Notes under the pieces: generated by a model | What the model saw: the letters and a program-made list of their open reading frames with translations, nothing else | The model's database searches: none | What the model was told of the DNA's origin: nothing | Source of the DNA: Xylocopa sonorina | Taxonomy: Eukaryota; Arthropoda; Insecta; Hymenoptera; Apidae | Direction: 5' to 3' | NCBI RefSeq assembly: GCF_050948175.1 | Contig: NW_027490129.1 | Span: forward strand, 124,001 to 188,000 | Length of the DNA: 64,000 bases | Translations under genes and position numbers: made by a program | Shown: piece by piece, positions 13,872 to 26,661 of the stretch | Numbering within the stretch: position 1 is the first letter of the stretch | Layout: every line of letters begins with the position of its first letter

Positions 13872-13969
13872 CTAGAATCATCATTTGACGGATGTATCAA
13901 TCTACTTTGTAGCTCCATCAGTTTCTTTTTCTGCTCGCTACTTTCCATTTTCAGTTCCGTATACTTATT
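13872..13969 (-). CDS. Probable internal exon of a coiled-coil protein (exon B)
   Basis: This lies downstream of exon A on the minus strand. An AG at 13971-13970 would open the exon in phase 0, continuing the phase in which exon A ends. The frame encodes charged, heptad-like sequence (KMESSEQKKKLMELQSRL), as expected for a coiled coil. The frame stays open to 13619, so the 3' edge is uncertain; a weak donor (AG|GTTAAT) at 13872 is the earliest end. The intron from exon A would be about 120 bp, a normal insect size. Whether the gene is intact cannot be judged, because no convincing first or last exon was found. Confidence 0.4.
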
Positions 13970-14091
13970 CTTTATCATCATCATATATGTTGCGTAAAAT
14001 TACAATAACTTTTTGTCCTCAAATTTTGCGGATATTTCAATTAAATTTCCTTTGATTAAATAAACGGAAATTAAAAAACAGTGGCACGTAC

Positions 14092-14244
14092 CATTTCTTG
14101 GAAACGTTGTATCGTAATTTGCATCTGACTGTTTTGAAAGGCACGCACTTTACTTAACGTTTGCAATGATTCGGTTAGCGAAGTAAAGAAATATTCTACT
14201 TTCGAAATTGTTGGCTCTTGTAATTCTAAGGCAAATATATTCAT
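14092..14244 (-). CDS. Probable exon of a coiled-coil protein, possibly RNF212/ZHP-3-like (exon A)
   Basis: On the minus strand a 51-codon open segment runs from an ATG at 14244 to a donor GTACGT starting at 14091. It is preceded directly by CGACAG, so it could be an internal exon instead of a start. The peptide contains KVEYFFTSL and KVRAFQNSQ, helical sequence continuing into exon B. The order 'FF.S, FQ, charged coiled coil' recalls the helix after the RING finger in RNF212, ZHP-3 and vilya-type meiotic crossover proteins. That is pattern memory, not an alignment. I could not find a RING exon in 14245-15540. The fragment may be part of a live gene, with its first exon beyond the repeats, or a relic. 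Confidence 0.4.
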
Positions 14245-14377
14245 CTGTCGACATCGTGAACATTGTTTTTTGGCAAAATTTCAGAAAAACAAATATATTA
14301 TAAGTAAAATAATAAACATCATAATATTAAATTTAACTCTGTTCATCGTTGCCTTGTTGGACACATCCATAACAATA

Positions 14378-14765
14378 TACAGGGTGGGGCAGTAATAATT
14401 AGCATCTCAGATATCCACGAAACTATAAGTTTCATAGAAGTTTTTGCTAATATAAAATTGCATAGTACAAAGGGCCCATCCGTTGATGAAAATAGTTTTT
14501 TTGTAAGTGGAGTTATGTTGGACATATGAAGGTTACCTTCATTTTTTAAAATGAATTGGTATATCCATTCTTCCGTAATACGATAGAGCATTTTAAAGCA
14601 AGTTTAACGATCTGTAACATGAAGGCATTGAAGGTTACAAAAAGTAAAGAAAGGCGATAGTACTCACGGTTTTGATAGGAAGTGAAACATACGTATTGTA
14701 AACAATGGTGGAAGGCGTAACATTTACCGTTTACTTCACTGTGAATAAACACTTTTCGAAGGGCA
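14378..14765 (-). mobile_element. Transposon fragment ending in a CCACCCTGTATA tail
   Basis: The minus strand ends CTGCCCCACCCTGTATA, a terminus seen on several repeat families in insect genomes. The frames inside (82 and 68 codons) overlap and carry no recognisable transposase or polymerase motif. The other edge is not defined; 14765 is an estimate. It lies upstream of exon A, so if that gene is real this fragment sits in an intron or 5' flank. Confidence 0.3.
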
Positions 14766-15539
14766 TTTCAATAGTTTGCAGCATAAATTAAACATGATAA
14801 GATTAGTATTGAAAAATTGGTTCGAATACGTTTGGTTAGGCTGTTCTTTGTGTCGTTCATTTTATAAGTACTGAGCTGCGGATTCCCGAGGACAGCGCAC
14901 AAAATTGTTGAACTATCGAAGATTATCATTGTGAATTTGAATCAAAAGGTAATTAAATTCCATTAGATTGTAAACAGATCTCAATGTTTCATTTTAGATA
15001 GTAAGATTAAATACTCTTGACAAAACTCCAAGAATGGATACATACCTTTCTGTTATTATTATTTCATAAAGAATTATAATTGCAATTATATAGTTCATTA
15101 CGATAAAAAATATTTCTCAGAAAATTCTAAATATTAAATTAAAGAATCAAGTAAAACATTTTTAATAATTACGAATATGAAAAATACTTGAACATTCCAG
15201 AATTCATCTATAAGAGGTAAAATGTTTTGAAAGCTTTAATTACAGTCTTTAATGCAAGCAGTTGGGCAGTATTTCAATTTTTAAGAAAATTGATGAAAGT
15301 CAACCATTTTGAAGTGGTCAGAATCTTTGTCGTTTGAGCAATAAATGAATAACAAATAACTGCATAAATTCCAGGCTTTAAAACTTATGGATTATATCCT
15401 ATGCAGACTCGTTTATGAGCTAGTTACTAAATAATAATCCACACTAAGTAATCATTTTAAAACTTAAACGATTCCATCTCGCGAACTTTCAAAGATATCA
15501 GAAGTGTGAAAAGTATGTGGTTTATCAAAAACTCTTCTA
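14766..15539. other. AT-rich sequence without recognisable features
   Basis: No open frame of note and no match to the satellite or LTR families. A possible + strand splice donor (AAAAG|GTAATT) near 14947 is unsupported by any convincing coding frame. Confidence 0.4.
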
Positions 15540-15773
15540 AGAGAACGGACGAAGCCAATAGAAATCTTTGTTGGAGTAAGCAAGTTCTAAAGTTCTAAGC
15601 AACGCGATGGCCCTTATCTGCCTATGTTTCATAGCAAGTAAGTTCTGAATTTCTATGAAATCCGATGGAATTCCTCACTACTAACGTTTCAAAGTAAGTT
15701 CTCAAATTCTCAGTTCTACGTTTAAAACTATGTGTGTTCTATATATCTATGTAAAGTGATGGTTCCTATTAGT
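15540..15773 (+). repeat. Decayed satellite remnant, + orientation
   Basis: Degenerate monomer pieces recur in + order: AAGTTCTAA, CAACGCGATGGC, CTATGTTTCATA, then TTTCAAAGTAAG. They match the worn monomers at 10.8-11.1 kb, so the island has old + satellite on both sides. The stretch ends abruptly at the LTR that begins at 15774. Confidence 0.65.
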
Positions 15774-16510
15774 TGTGACGGTAACCTCTATATAGTAAGT
15801 CAGGGAAGCTCGAAGGGGTTAATTATCTAAATGCTTTAAGGTGTAAAACGTACTTTAATCTAAAGCGATCTATCGTTCCAAGGTATCCGCTCACGTACAA
15901 CTTTTCTTGGGCGCCAGCTGCTCAGAAAGTAGCAAAGGGATAGACTACACGACCCCGGGAACCCTGGGGCGGAACAACTCTTGAAACTTCGAAATGCTCC
16001 TCCTCTCGACTATGACTAGCCAAGCACACACACTCAGATCGCGAGATACTGAAGTCACGGCATGTTTATTTATGGTATTGACGTGGGTTTAACTAACAAG
16101 GGTTACGGGAAACTACGCAACACGCCGCGAATTACCGGGTATCATAACTCGCTTCACGATATAAGAGACAATATACAATATGCGACACAAGAAATGGGAC
16201 GCTTTAGCGAATAAGCTCTTACGTTCCCTTCTTCAGGTTCCTTGAATTCGCTGATGGTCCTCGGGTCTCCTGGATCCTCCTCGGGGCTCCTTGGTGGAGT
16301 GGGCTGTAGGCTTCGGTATTGTTCGGGTCCATCGATCAGTGGACTTCGGCGATTTCCTCTTCTCGCCTTCTTGGGTGTCCCTGAGGGGATACTCCTGATC
16401 ATTTAAATTGCGTAGCGCATCGCGCGCCGCGCTCCCATGGCCCACCTGCAGGGCCGCTGGACTTTTGACTTCCCTTTAGGGGGTTAAGGATGGTTGAGGA
16501 CCTTCTCACA
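15774..16510 (-). mobile_element. Solo LTR, family 2
   Basis: The minus strand runs from TGTGAGAAGG to GTTACCGTCACA, with TG...CA ends. It aligns in order with the LTR at 26223-27203: shared blocks include GAACAATACCGAAGC, CCACCAAGGAGCCC, GCTAAAGCGTCCCATTT, ATTCGCGGCGTGT and AGCTGGCGCCCAA. No internal sequence is attached, so it is a solo LTR. The flanks (CTATTAGT and TCCCAGAG) show no target duplication. Satellite to the left reads + and to the right reads minus, so the LTR occupies an orientation switch. Confidence 0.8.
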
Positions 16511-19500
16511 TCCCAGAGCATTATAAAGCACAGAAGCAGATAAACATAATGCGATGCATAGAACTTTACAACCTTCTAACTTACTTTGAACTGTTTATAT
16601 GAAATGCGGCTTATATGATATTGCGGTGCATGAAGCATGACAAATTAAATGCTTCGGCACCTGGACATCTAGAAACGCTATCCCCGGGCAAGAAATTACA
16701 GGGTTTACACTCAATTCATGTGCAGAAGCAGATAAACTTAATGCGATGCCATGAATATTACATCTTATCATGAAATATAGAAGTAAGATGCGCAGCCGCG
16801 TTTTACGAAGCATTAGAACTCTATTGCTTCCAAACCTTCAGATATAGAAACGATATTCCGTAGCAAGGAAGTGATGCATTTACATTCATTTGAAGTGTAG
16901 AGGAGATATACATTACGCGATGCATTGAAATTACATCTTATCATGTGACATAGTACTGATGTGCGATATCGCGTTTTATAAAGAGATAGAAATCTACTGC
17001 TTCGATGCGTAGACATCTAGAAACGCTATTCCGTCGCAAGGAAGTGTGGCATTTACATTCTTTTGAAGTCTAGACAAGGTATACATAACACTTCGTAATG
17101 AATATTATATCTTACCAGCAAACATAGAAAAGAGCTGCGATATCGTGTTTTAAGAAGCATTACAACTCTATTGCTTCGCTACGTAGACATCTGGAAACGC
17201 TATTTCCTAGCCAAGAAGAGTGACATTTACATTATTTTGAAGTGTAGACGAGGTATTCATTACAATTCGCAATGAATGTTATATCTTATAATGAAACATA
17301 GGAATGAGGTGCGACATCGCGATTTAAGAAGCATTAGAACTCTATTGCTTCGATACATAGACATCTGGAAACGTTATTTCCTAGCAAGGAAGTGTGGCAT
17401 TTACATTCTTTTGAAGTGTAGACGAGGTACACCTAACACTTCGCAATGAATATTATATCTTGTCATGAAACGTAGGAATGGGATGCGATATCGTGTCCTA
17501 AAAAGCATTAGAACTCTATTGCTTCGATACGCAGACATCTGGAAACGCTATTTCCTAGCAAAGAAGTGTGACATTTACATTCCTTTGAAATGTAGACGAG
17601 GTATACATAACACTTCGTAATGAATATTACATCTTACCATCAAACATAGGACAGAGATGCTATATCGCGTTTTAAGAAGCATTACAACTCTATTGCTTCG
17701 ATACTTAGACACCTGGAAACGCTATTTCCTAACAAGGAATTATGGCATTTACATTCTTTTGAAGTGTAGACGAGGTATGCATAACACTTCGCAATGAATA
17801 TTACATATTATCATGAAACATAGAAATGAGATGCGATATCGCATTTTCAGTAGCCTTAGTACTCTATTGCTTCGTTACGTAGACATCTGGAAACGCTATT
17901 TCCTAGCAAGGAAATTTGTCGCATTTACATTCTTTTGAAGTGAATACGAGGTATACATGACACTTCGCAATGAATATTATATCGTATAATGAAACATAGA
18001 AATGAAATGCGATATCTCATTTGAACAAGCATTAGAACTCTCTTGCTTCGATACGTAGACATCTGCAATCGCTACATCCTAGCAAGGAAGTGTCGCATTT
18101 ACATTCTATTGATGAAGTGAATACGAGGTATACATGACACTTCGCAATGAATATTATGTCTTTTCATGAAACATAGAAATGAGATGCAATATCGCGTTTT
18201 ATGAAGCATTAGAATTCTATTGCTACGATACGTAGACATCTGCAAACGCTATTTCCTAGCAAGGAATTGTCTCATTTACAATCTTTTGAAGTGAATAGGA
18301 GGAAGACATAACGCTCCACAATGAATATTATACCTTATCATGAAACATAGAAAGGAGATGCGATATCGCGTTTTGAGAAGCATTAGATCTCTATTGCTAC
18401 GATACGTAGACATCTGCAAGAGTTGCTTGCTAGCAAGGAATTGTCGCATTTACATTCTTCTGAAGTGAATACAAGAAATACATAACACTTCGCAGTGAAT
18501 ATTATATCTTATCATGAGACATAGAAATGGGATGCGATATCTCGTTTTAAGAAATATTAGAACCATATTGCTTCGATACGTAGCTATCAGCAAACGCTAT
18601 TTCCCAGGAAGGAAGTGTCACATTTACATCCATGTAAAGTGTATGCGAGGTATACATAACACTCCACAATGAATATTATATCTTATCATGAAACATAGAA
18701 ACGAGATGCGATTTCGCGTTTTAAGAAGCATTAGAACCCTACTGCTTCGATTCGGAGACATCTGCAAACAATATTTCCTAGCAAGGAAGTGTCGCAATAA
18801 CGTTCTTTTGAAGTGAGTGCGAGGTATACATAACAATCCACAACGAATATTATATCTCATCACGAAACATAGAAATGAAATGCGACTTCTGGTTTTAAGA
18901 AGCATTAGAACTCTATTGCTACGATACGTAGACATCTGCAAACAATATTTCCTAGCATCGAAGTGTCGCAATTTCATTCTATTGAAGTGAATACGAGGTA
19001 TACTAGACACTTCGCAATGGATATTATACCTTATCACGAAACATAGAAATGAGATTCGATATCGCGTCTTAAGAAGCATTAGAACTCTTGCTACGATACA
19101 TAGATATCTGGAAACGCTATTTCCTAGCAAGGAAGTGTCGCGTTTCCATTCTTTTGAAGTGAATACGAGGAATACATGACACTTCGCAATGAATATTATA
19201 TCTTATCATGAAACATAGAAATGAGATGCGATATCGCGTTTTTAGAAGCATAAAACTCTATTACTACGATACGTAGCCATATGCAATTGCTATTTCCTAG
19301 CAAGGAAGTGTCGCATTTACATTCTTTTGAGGTGAATACGAGATATACATAGCACACCACAATGAATACTATATCTTATCACGAAACATAGAATGAGATG
19401 CGATATCTCCTTTTGAGAAGCATTAGAACTCTTTTGCTTCGATACGTAGACATCTGGAAACGTAATTTCCTAGCAAGGAAGTGTCGCATTTACATTCTTT

Positions 19501-20385
19501 TGAAGTGAATACGAGGTATACATAACACCCCACAATGAATATTATACCTTATCCTGAAACATAGAAAGGAGATGCGATATGGCGCTTTGAGAAGCATTAG
19601 AACTCTATTGCTACGATACGTAGACATCTGCAATCGCTATTTCCTAGTATGGTAGTGTTGCATTTACATTCTTGTGAAGTGAATACGAGGTATACATGAC
19701 ACTTCGCAATGAATATTATATCTTATTATGAAACATAGAAATGAGATGCGACATCTCGTTTTAAGAAGCATTAGATCTCTATTGTCTCGATACCTAGACA
19801 TCTGCAAACGCTATTTCCTAGTAAGGAAGTGTCGCATTTACATTCATTTGAAGTGAATAAGAGGTATACATGACACTTCGCAATGAATGTTATATCTTAT
19901 GATGAAACATAGAAGTGAGATGCGATATCGCGTTTTGAGAAGCATTAGAACTCTATTACTACGATACGTAGACATTTGCCAACGCTATTTCCTAGCAAGG
20001 AAGTGTCGCATTTACATTCATTTGAAGTGTAGACGTGGAGTACATAACACTTCGCAATGAATATTATATCTTATCATGAAACATAGTAATGAGATGCGAT
20101 ATCGCGTTTTAAGAAGCATTAGAAGTTTATTGCATCGATACGTAGACATCTGCAAACGCTATTTCCTAGGAGGGAAGTTTCGCATTTACATTCATATGAA
20201 GTGCACACGAGCAATACATAAGACTTCGCAATGAATATTATATGTTATCATGAAGCATAGAAATGAGATGCGATATCGCGTTTTAAGAAGCATAAAACTG
20301 TATTACTACGATACGTAGCCATATGCAATCGCTATTTCCTAGCAAGGAAGTGTCGCATTTACATTCTTTTGAGGTGAGTACGAGG
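16511..20385 (-). repeat. Satellite array, minus orientation
   Basis: The same 174-bp monomer on the opposite strand: CTATTGCTTCGATACGTAG, CATTTCCTAGCAAGGAAG, CATTTACATTCTTTTGAAG. The first kilobase is worn, the rest regular. A 168-codon open frame (18624-19130) spans three monomers and is interpreted as chance. The array breaks off within a monomer at the solo LTR. Confidence 0.95.
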
Positions 20386-22083
20386 TGTCACGTCCGGCGA
20401 AACTATTTTCCGTTGCTCCATAGGCTTTACAACACCAGCCTATTTTTCGGTAATTCGGTCCGCGGGATCGCGTTAAGACCGGGTCCGACAATTTCGGCTG
20501 ACGCGACACTAGCGAAAACACTCGCGATGGTAAGGGAATGACCCTACCTTTCGATGACTTCTATCTCGATTTGTACGTAGAAACGGCGTCGAGGATCGTT
20601 CGCTGGGATCGTAGCGGAGTTCGGTCGGTTGGCTGCTACGGAAATCCGGATCAGTCGCCAGCGAAGAGGAGGGCGGCGGTCGGAATTCAGCGATGATGCA
20701 GAGGAACCAGCGGTGATAGTAGCAGCTTCGGCTGCGAATGTGGCAGAATCGGCGTGATGCGTCGAGGTGTCTGGATCGGAAGCGTCGACGGTCGCTTGGG
20801 AAAGCGGCGGCTGGGCTGGTGCGAAGGCAGGTCGCTGGTATACGAGGACTCTCGGAATGTCCTCCAAATATTCACGCACAAGTGATCGTAAGAAATTCTT
20901 CCTACCCGCACGTCGCGTTCTTCACAGACCGGAAGCACGATTCATTCATCAGGTTTTCCTGTACTTTTGACTAAGATCTGAAGGATAAGCGGCGATCCGC
21001 TCTATCTCAACGTCACATAGCCGTTTTCTATACTCCTTCAAGGTGATGAAGAGCAACCCCAGTTGTATGGAAGAACCCGTGGAAGAATTCGTAGTTAAAT
21101 GTAATGGTAAAAGTAGAACTAGTATTATAAACACTTGATAAAATTAATGGATGTGGAAATAGTAGACTTGGTAAAAGAAATTGTACTTGGATATAGTAAA
21201 AGTAAAAATAAAATATATTCTAGGTGTAAAGTATACATGAACTGGAATTATTCTAAGACTAAGACTAAGTTAAAATGGAAATAGAAACACGATGTCTGAA
21301 CCCCACATTGAGGTGGCTAACGATCTAGAACTAGAGGTTTCGACTCCTCGGTAGGAGATCTCAAGTCAGAGTGTGTGCTCTGGAGAAGCGTCTCGGTCCT
21401 CCTCGGTTTGCGAGGCGCTACGGTCGCGGACGCTCGTGGTAGGGAGATCGCGGTACCGCGAGTGGGGAACTTGAGTCTCGTGGCGGTGAGCGCGCGGTCC
21501 AGCGAGTGGGGACTCGCGGCTCGTGGTGGGGCTAGCGGCGCATGCCGCTGGCCGGACGCATCTTACGCGTTTCACTTATGAGCAAATACAATATGGACTT
21601 AGAATTATGTGTGTGTTGTTTGTGTCTTACATTCGTGTCGTGTGTAACTTTGATCTAGGGTTTCTTATATATGCGTCATGATATGGTATGTATGTGCTAG
21701 CTTAGAAGTAATATATAGGTTCTAGCAGATTCTGTTCCCGGAACTGGAAAAGTCACCATTCAGGTGATGGGCTGCGGCTACGTCTTCCTGCAGGACGGAA
21801 TCCTCGGTGCGAGTGAGATGGGGCTGCCCGTGCTTGGTGCGGGCGAGACAGGTATACTCGGTGGTGCGAATGAGACACTGCCCGTTACGAGCGAGACAGG
21901 TATACTCGGCGGTGCGAGTGAGGCAGCGGAACTCGGTAGGAGTAAGCGCATGCAGGTATGCGCGCGCGAACACTTCCAGTTGCTGGATCTGCAGGCGAGT
22001 TTGACTGGTTGCATGCGTCCAGGGGTTGATGCTGGGGGGTGCGAGGAGGTTGATGGGTGGCAGGCGGTACGCCTGACGTCACA
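20386..22083 (-). mobile_element. Solo LTR, family 1 (diverged)
   Basis: It starts TGTCACGTCCGGCGAAA and ends GCCTGACGTCACA on the + strand. These are the same termini as the LTRs of the intact element at 42820-52025, and the collinear interior is clearly diverged (length 1698 against 1614 bp). Shared blocks include ACACCAGCCTATTT, AATTCGGTCCGCGG and TTGATGCTGG. The flanks (ACGAGG and AAATGC) show no target duplication. Satellite orientation changes from minus on the left to + on the right. Open frames inside are shadows of GC-rich LTR sequence. Confidence 0.9.
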
Positions 22084-25000
22084 AAATGCGATATTTCCTT
22101 TCTATGAAATTACGTTCCCAGATATCTCTGTATCGAAGCTACAGAGACCTAATGCCCCTTAAAACGCGATATCGCATCTCATTTCTATGTTCCGTGATAA
22201 GATATAATAATCATTGCTGAGTGTTATCTATACCTCGCCTTCACATCAAATGAATGTAAATGCGACATTTCCTTGCTAGGAAATAGCGTCTGCAGCTGTC
22301 TATGTATCGTAGCAATAGAGTTCTAAAGCTCCTTAAAACGCGATTTCGCATCTCATTTCTATGATTCGTGATAAGATATAATAGTCATTGCGAAGTGTCA
22401 TGCTTACCTCGTACTCACTTCAAAATAATGTAAATGCGTCACTTGCTTGCTAGGAAATAGCGTTTGCAGATGTCTTCGTATCGAAGCAATAGTGTTCTAA
22501 TGCTTCATAAATCGTCATATCGCATCTCATATATACGTTTCATGATAAGACATAATATTCATTGCGAAGTGTCATGTATACCTCGTATTCCTTTCAAAAG
22601 AATGTAAATGCGACACTTCCTTGCTAGGAAGTAGCGTTTGCAGATGTCTGCGTGTCGATGCAATAGGGATCTAATGCTTCTTAAATCGCCATATCGCTTC
22701 TCATTTCTATGTTTCATGATAATATATAATATTCACAGCGAAGTGTCATGTATACCTCGCATACACTTCAAATGAATGTAAATGCGACACTACCTTGCTA
22801 GGAAATAGCGTTTGCAGATTTCTTCGTATCGAAGCAACAGTGTTCTAATGCTTCTTAAATCGCGATATCGCATCTCATTCCTATGTTTCGTGACAAGATA
22901 TAATATTCATTGCGAAATGTCACTTATACCGCCCATACACTTCAAATGAATGTAATTGCGACACTTCCTTCCTAGGAAATAGCGTTTGCAGGTGTCTATG
23001 TATCATGGCAATAGAGCTCTAACGCTTCTTCAAACGCGAGATCGCAACTCATTTCTATGTTTCATGATAAGATATAATATTCATTGTGGAGTGTTATGTA
23101 TACCTCGTATTAACCTCAAAAGAATGTAAACGCGACACTTCCTTGCCAGGAAATAGCGTCTGCAGATGTCTGCGTATTGTGGCAATGGGTTTCTAATGCC
23201 TCTTAAGAAGCGATATCGCATCTTATTTCTATGTTTCATGAATACATATAATATTCAATGCGAGGTGTCATGTATACCTCGTATTTACTTCTACAGAATG
23301 TAATTGCGACACTTCCTTGCGAGGAAGTAGCGTTTGCAGGTGTCTACGTATCGAAGCAATAGGGATCTAATGCTTCTTAAATCGCCATATCGCTTCTGAT
23401 TTCTATGTTTCGTGATAATATATAATATTCACTGCGAAGTGTCATGTATACATCACATACACTTCAAATGAATGTAAATGCGACACTTCCTTGCTAACAA
23501 ATATCGTTTGCAGATGTCTACGTATCGAAGCAATAGTGTTCTAATGCTTCATAAATCGCGATACCGCATCTCATTTCTATGCCTCATGTTATGATATAAT
23601 ATTCATTGCGAAGTGTCATGTATACCTCGTACTCACTTCAAAAGAATGTAAATGCGACACTTCCTTGCTAGGATGTAGCGGTTGCAGATGTCTACGTATC
23701 GTAGCATTAGAGTTATAATGCTTCTTAAATCGCGACATCGCATCTCATTCCTATGTTTCGTGACAAGATATAATATTCATTGCGAAATGTGAGATGTACC
23801 TCGCATACACTTCAAATAAATGTAGTTGCCACACTTCCTTGCTAGGAAATAGCGTTTGCAGGTGTCTACGTATCGAAGCAATAGTGTTCTTGTGCTCCTT
23901 AAATCGCGATATCGCATCCCATATCTACGTTTCATGATAAGACATAATATTCATTGCCAAGTATCATGTATACCTCGTATTCCTTTCAAAAGTATGTAAA
24001 TGCGACACTTCCTTGCTAGGAAGTAGCGTTTGCAGGTGTCTACGTATCGAAGCAATAGGGATCTAATGCTTCCTAAATCGCCATATCGCTTCTCATTTCT
24101 ATGTTTCGTGATAATATATAATATTCACTGCGAAGTGTCATGTATACATCACATACACTTCAAATGAATGTAAATGCGACACTTCCTTGCTAACAAATAT
24201 CGTTTGCAGATGTCTACGTATCGAAGCAATAGTGTTCTAATGCTTCATAAATCGCGATACCGCATCTCATTTCTATGCCTCATGTTATGATATAATATTC
24301 ATTGCGAAGTGTCATGTATACCTCGTACTCACTTCAAAAGAATGTAAATGCGACACTTCCTTGCTAGGATGTAGCGGTTGCAGATGTCTACGTATCGTAG
24401 CATTAGAGTTATAATGCTTCTTAAATCGCGACATCGCATCTCATTCCTATGTTTCGTGACAAGATATAATATTCATTGCGAAATGTGACATGTACCTCGC
24501 ATACACTTCAAATAAATGTAGTTGCCACACTTCCTTGCTAGGAAATAGCGTTTGCAGGTGTCTACGTATCGAAGCAATAGTGTTCTTGTGCTCCTTAAAT
24601 CGCGATATCGCATCCCATATCTACGTTTCATGATAAGACATAATATTCATTGCCAAGTATCATGTATACCTCGTATTCCTTTCAAAAGTATGTAAATGCG
24701 ACACTTCCTTGCTAGGAAGTAGCGTTTGCAGGTGTCTACGTATCGAAGCAATAGGGATCTAATGCTTCTTAAATCGCCATATCGCTTCTCATTTCTATGT
24801 TTCGTGATAATATATAATATTCACTGCGAAGTGTCATGTATACATCACATACACTTCAAATGAATGTAAATGCGACACTTCCTTGCTAACAAATATCGTT
24901 TGCAGATGTCTACGTATCGAAGCAATAGTGTTCTAATGCTTCATAAATCGCGATACCGCATCTCATTTCTATGCCTCATGTTATGATATAATATTCATTG

Positions 25001-25983
25001 CGAAGTGTCATGTATACCTCGTACTCACTTCAAAAGAATGTAAATGCGACACTTCCTTGCTGGGATGTAGCGTTTGCAGATGTCTACGTATCGAAGCAAT
25101 AGCGTACTAACGCTTCTCAAATCGCGATATCGCTTCTCATTTCTATGTTTCATGATAATATATAATATTCATCGTGCAGTGTTATGTATATCTCGTCTAT
25201 ACTTCAAATGGATGTAGATGCGACACTTCCTTGCTAGGAAATAGCGTTTGCAGATGTCTACGTATCGTGGCATTAGATTTCTAATGCTTCTCAAAACGCG
25301 ATATCACTACTCATTACTATGTTTCTTGATAATATATAATATTCATTGTGGTGTGTTATGGTTACCTCGTATTCACTTCAAAGGAATGTAAATGCGACAC
25401 TTGCTTGCTAGGAAATAGCGTTTGCAGATGTCTACGTATCGAAGTAATAGAGTTCTAATGCTTCTTAAACCGTCATATCGCATCCCATTTCTATGTTTCA
25501 TGACAAAATATAATATTCATTGCGAAGCGTCATGTATTCCTCGTAATCCTTTCAAATGAATGTAAATGCGACCCTTGCTTGCTAGGAAATAGCGTTTGCA
25601 GATGCCTACGTATCGAAGCAATAGTTTTCTAATGCTTCTTAAATCGTCATATCGCATCTCATATCTACGTTTCATGATAAGATATAATATTGATTGCGAA
25701 GTGTCACGTATACCTCGCATACGCTTCAAAGGAATGTAAATGCGACAGTTCCTTGCTAAGGAATAGCGTTTGCAGATATCTACGTATCGTAGCAATGGAG
25801 TTCTAATGCTACTTAAAACGCGATATCGCATCTCATTTCTATGTTTCATGATAACATGTAATATTCGTTGCGAAGTGTCATGTATACTTCGTATTCACTT
25901 CAAATGAATGTAAATGCGACACTTCCTTGCTAGGAAATAGCGTTTCCAGATATCTACGTATCGTAGCAATAGAGTTCTAATGC
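22084..25983 (+). repeat. Satellite array, + orientation
   Basis: Regular 174-bp monomers resume immediately after the LTR at AAATGCGATATTTCC and continue to GAGTTCTAATGC at 25983. The block includes the tetrameric higher-order repeat at 23330-25070. No genes. Confidence 0.95.
23330..25070 (+). repeat. 696-bp (four-monomer) higher-order repeat, about 2.5 copies
   Basis: The unusual string TTGCTAACAAATATCG recurs at intervals of exactly 696 bp (TAACAAATAT at 23495, 24191, 24887). TATCACATACACTTC-type neighbours, a CCTCATGTTATGAT variant and a GATGTAGCGGTTGC variant repeat with it. Copies are nearly identical, while neighbouring monomers within a unit differ, which defines a higher-order repeat. 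Confidence 0.9.
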
Positions 25984-26222
25984 TGGCGAGTAATAAGACT
26001 GGCGAGCTGAAGAAGAAGCAACCCAGAAGACTCCCCTTCGGCGGATAAGAAGACCGCAGGTCCGCGGACGGGCTGTGCGCCGAGGTAGCGTGACGGGCTC
26101 GACGGTGGAGTAGTCGGGAAACGAACCAGAAAAGACCCTGAAGCCCGAAGGATAAGATCCAGAGCCTTGCACCGATAAGACCGCTGCCATAGTCCATGGA
26201 GACAAACAGGAAGGACATCGGG

Positions 26223-26610
26223 TGTGAGAAGGACGTGCACCCCTCCCCTGAGCCCATGGAGAGGAAAACTCAAGATGCGCAGCGGAATTGCAGGCGAGCC
26301 GAGGAAATCGCGGCGCGCGACACGCGCTGCAGTTCAAGTAATCTAGAGGACCCCGGATGGACACACCAGAGGCGGCGATCAGGGAAGATCGCCGAAATCC
26401 ACCGATCGATGCCCCGAACAATACCGAAGCGTATAGCCCTACCCCACCAAGGAGCCCTAAGGAGGATCTAAGGGGATCCGAAGACCCCCAGCAAACCCAT
26501 ATAATGAGCTAGCCAGCATGAAGACGGCCTACTCTACTACTATTCTTCTTCCCAGCGACTTAGCGACTATTTAGCGAGCAACCGAGCAAGCGATTATACG
26601 GAGCGGTTCG

Positions 26611-26661
<51 letters not shown>

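Noticed and set aside
20386..22083. Target site duplication around the solo LTR
   Set aside because: The flanks ACGAGG and AAATGC do not match at any 4-6 bp length; the neighbouring satellite is in opposite orientations.
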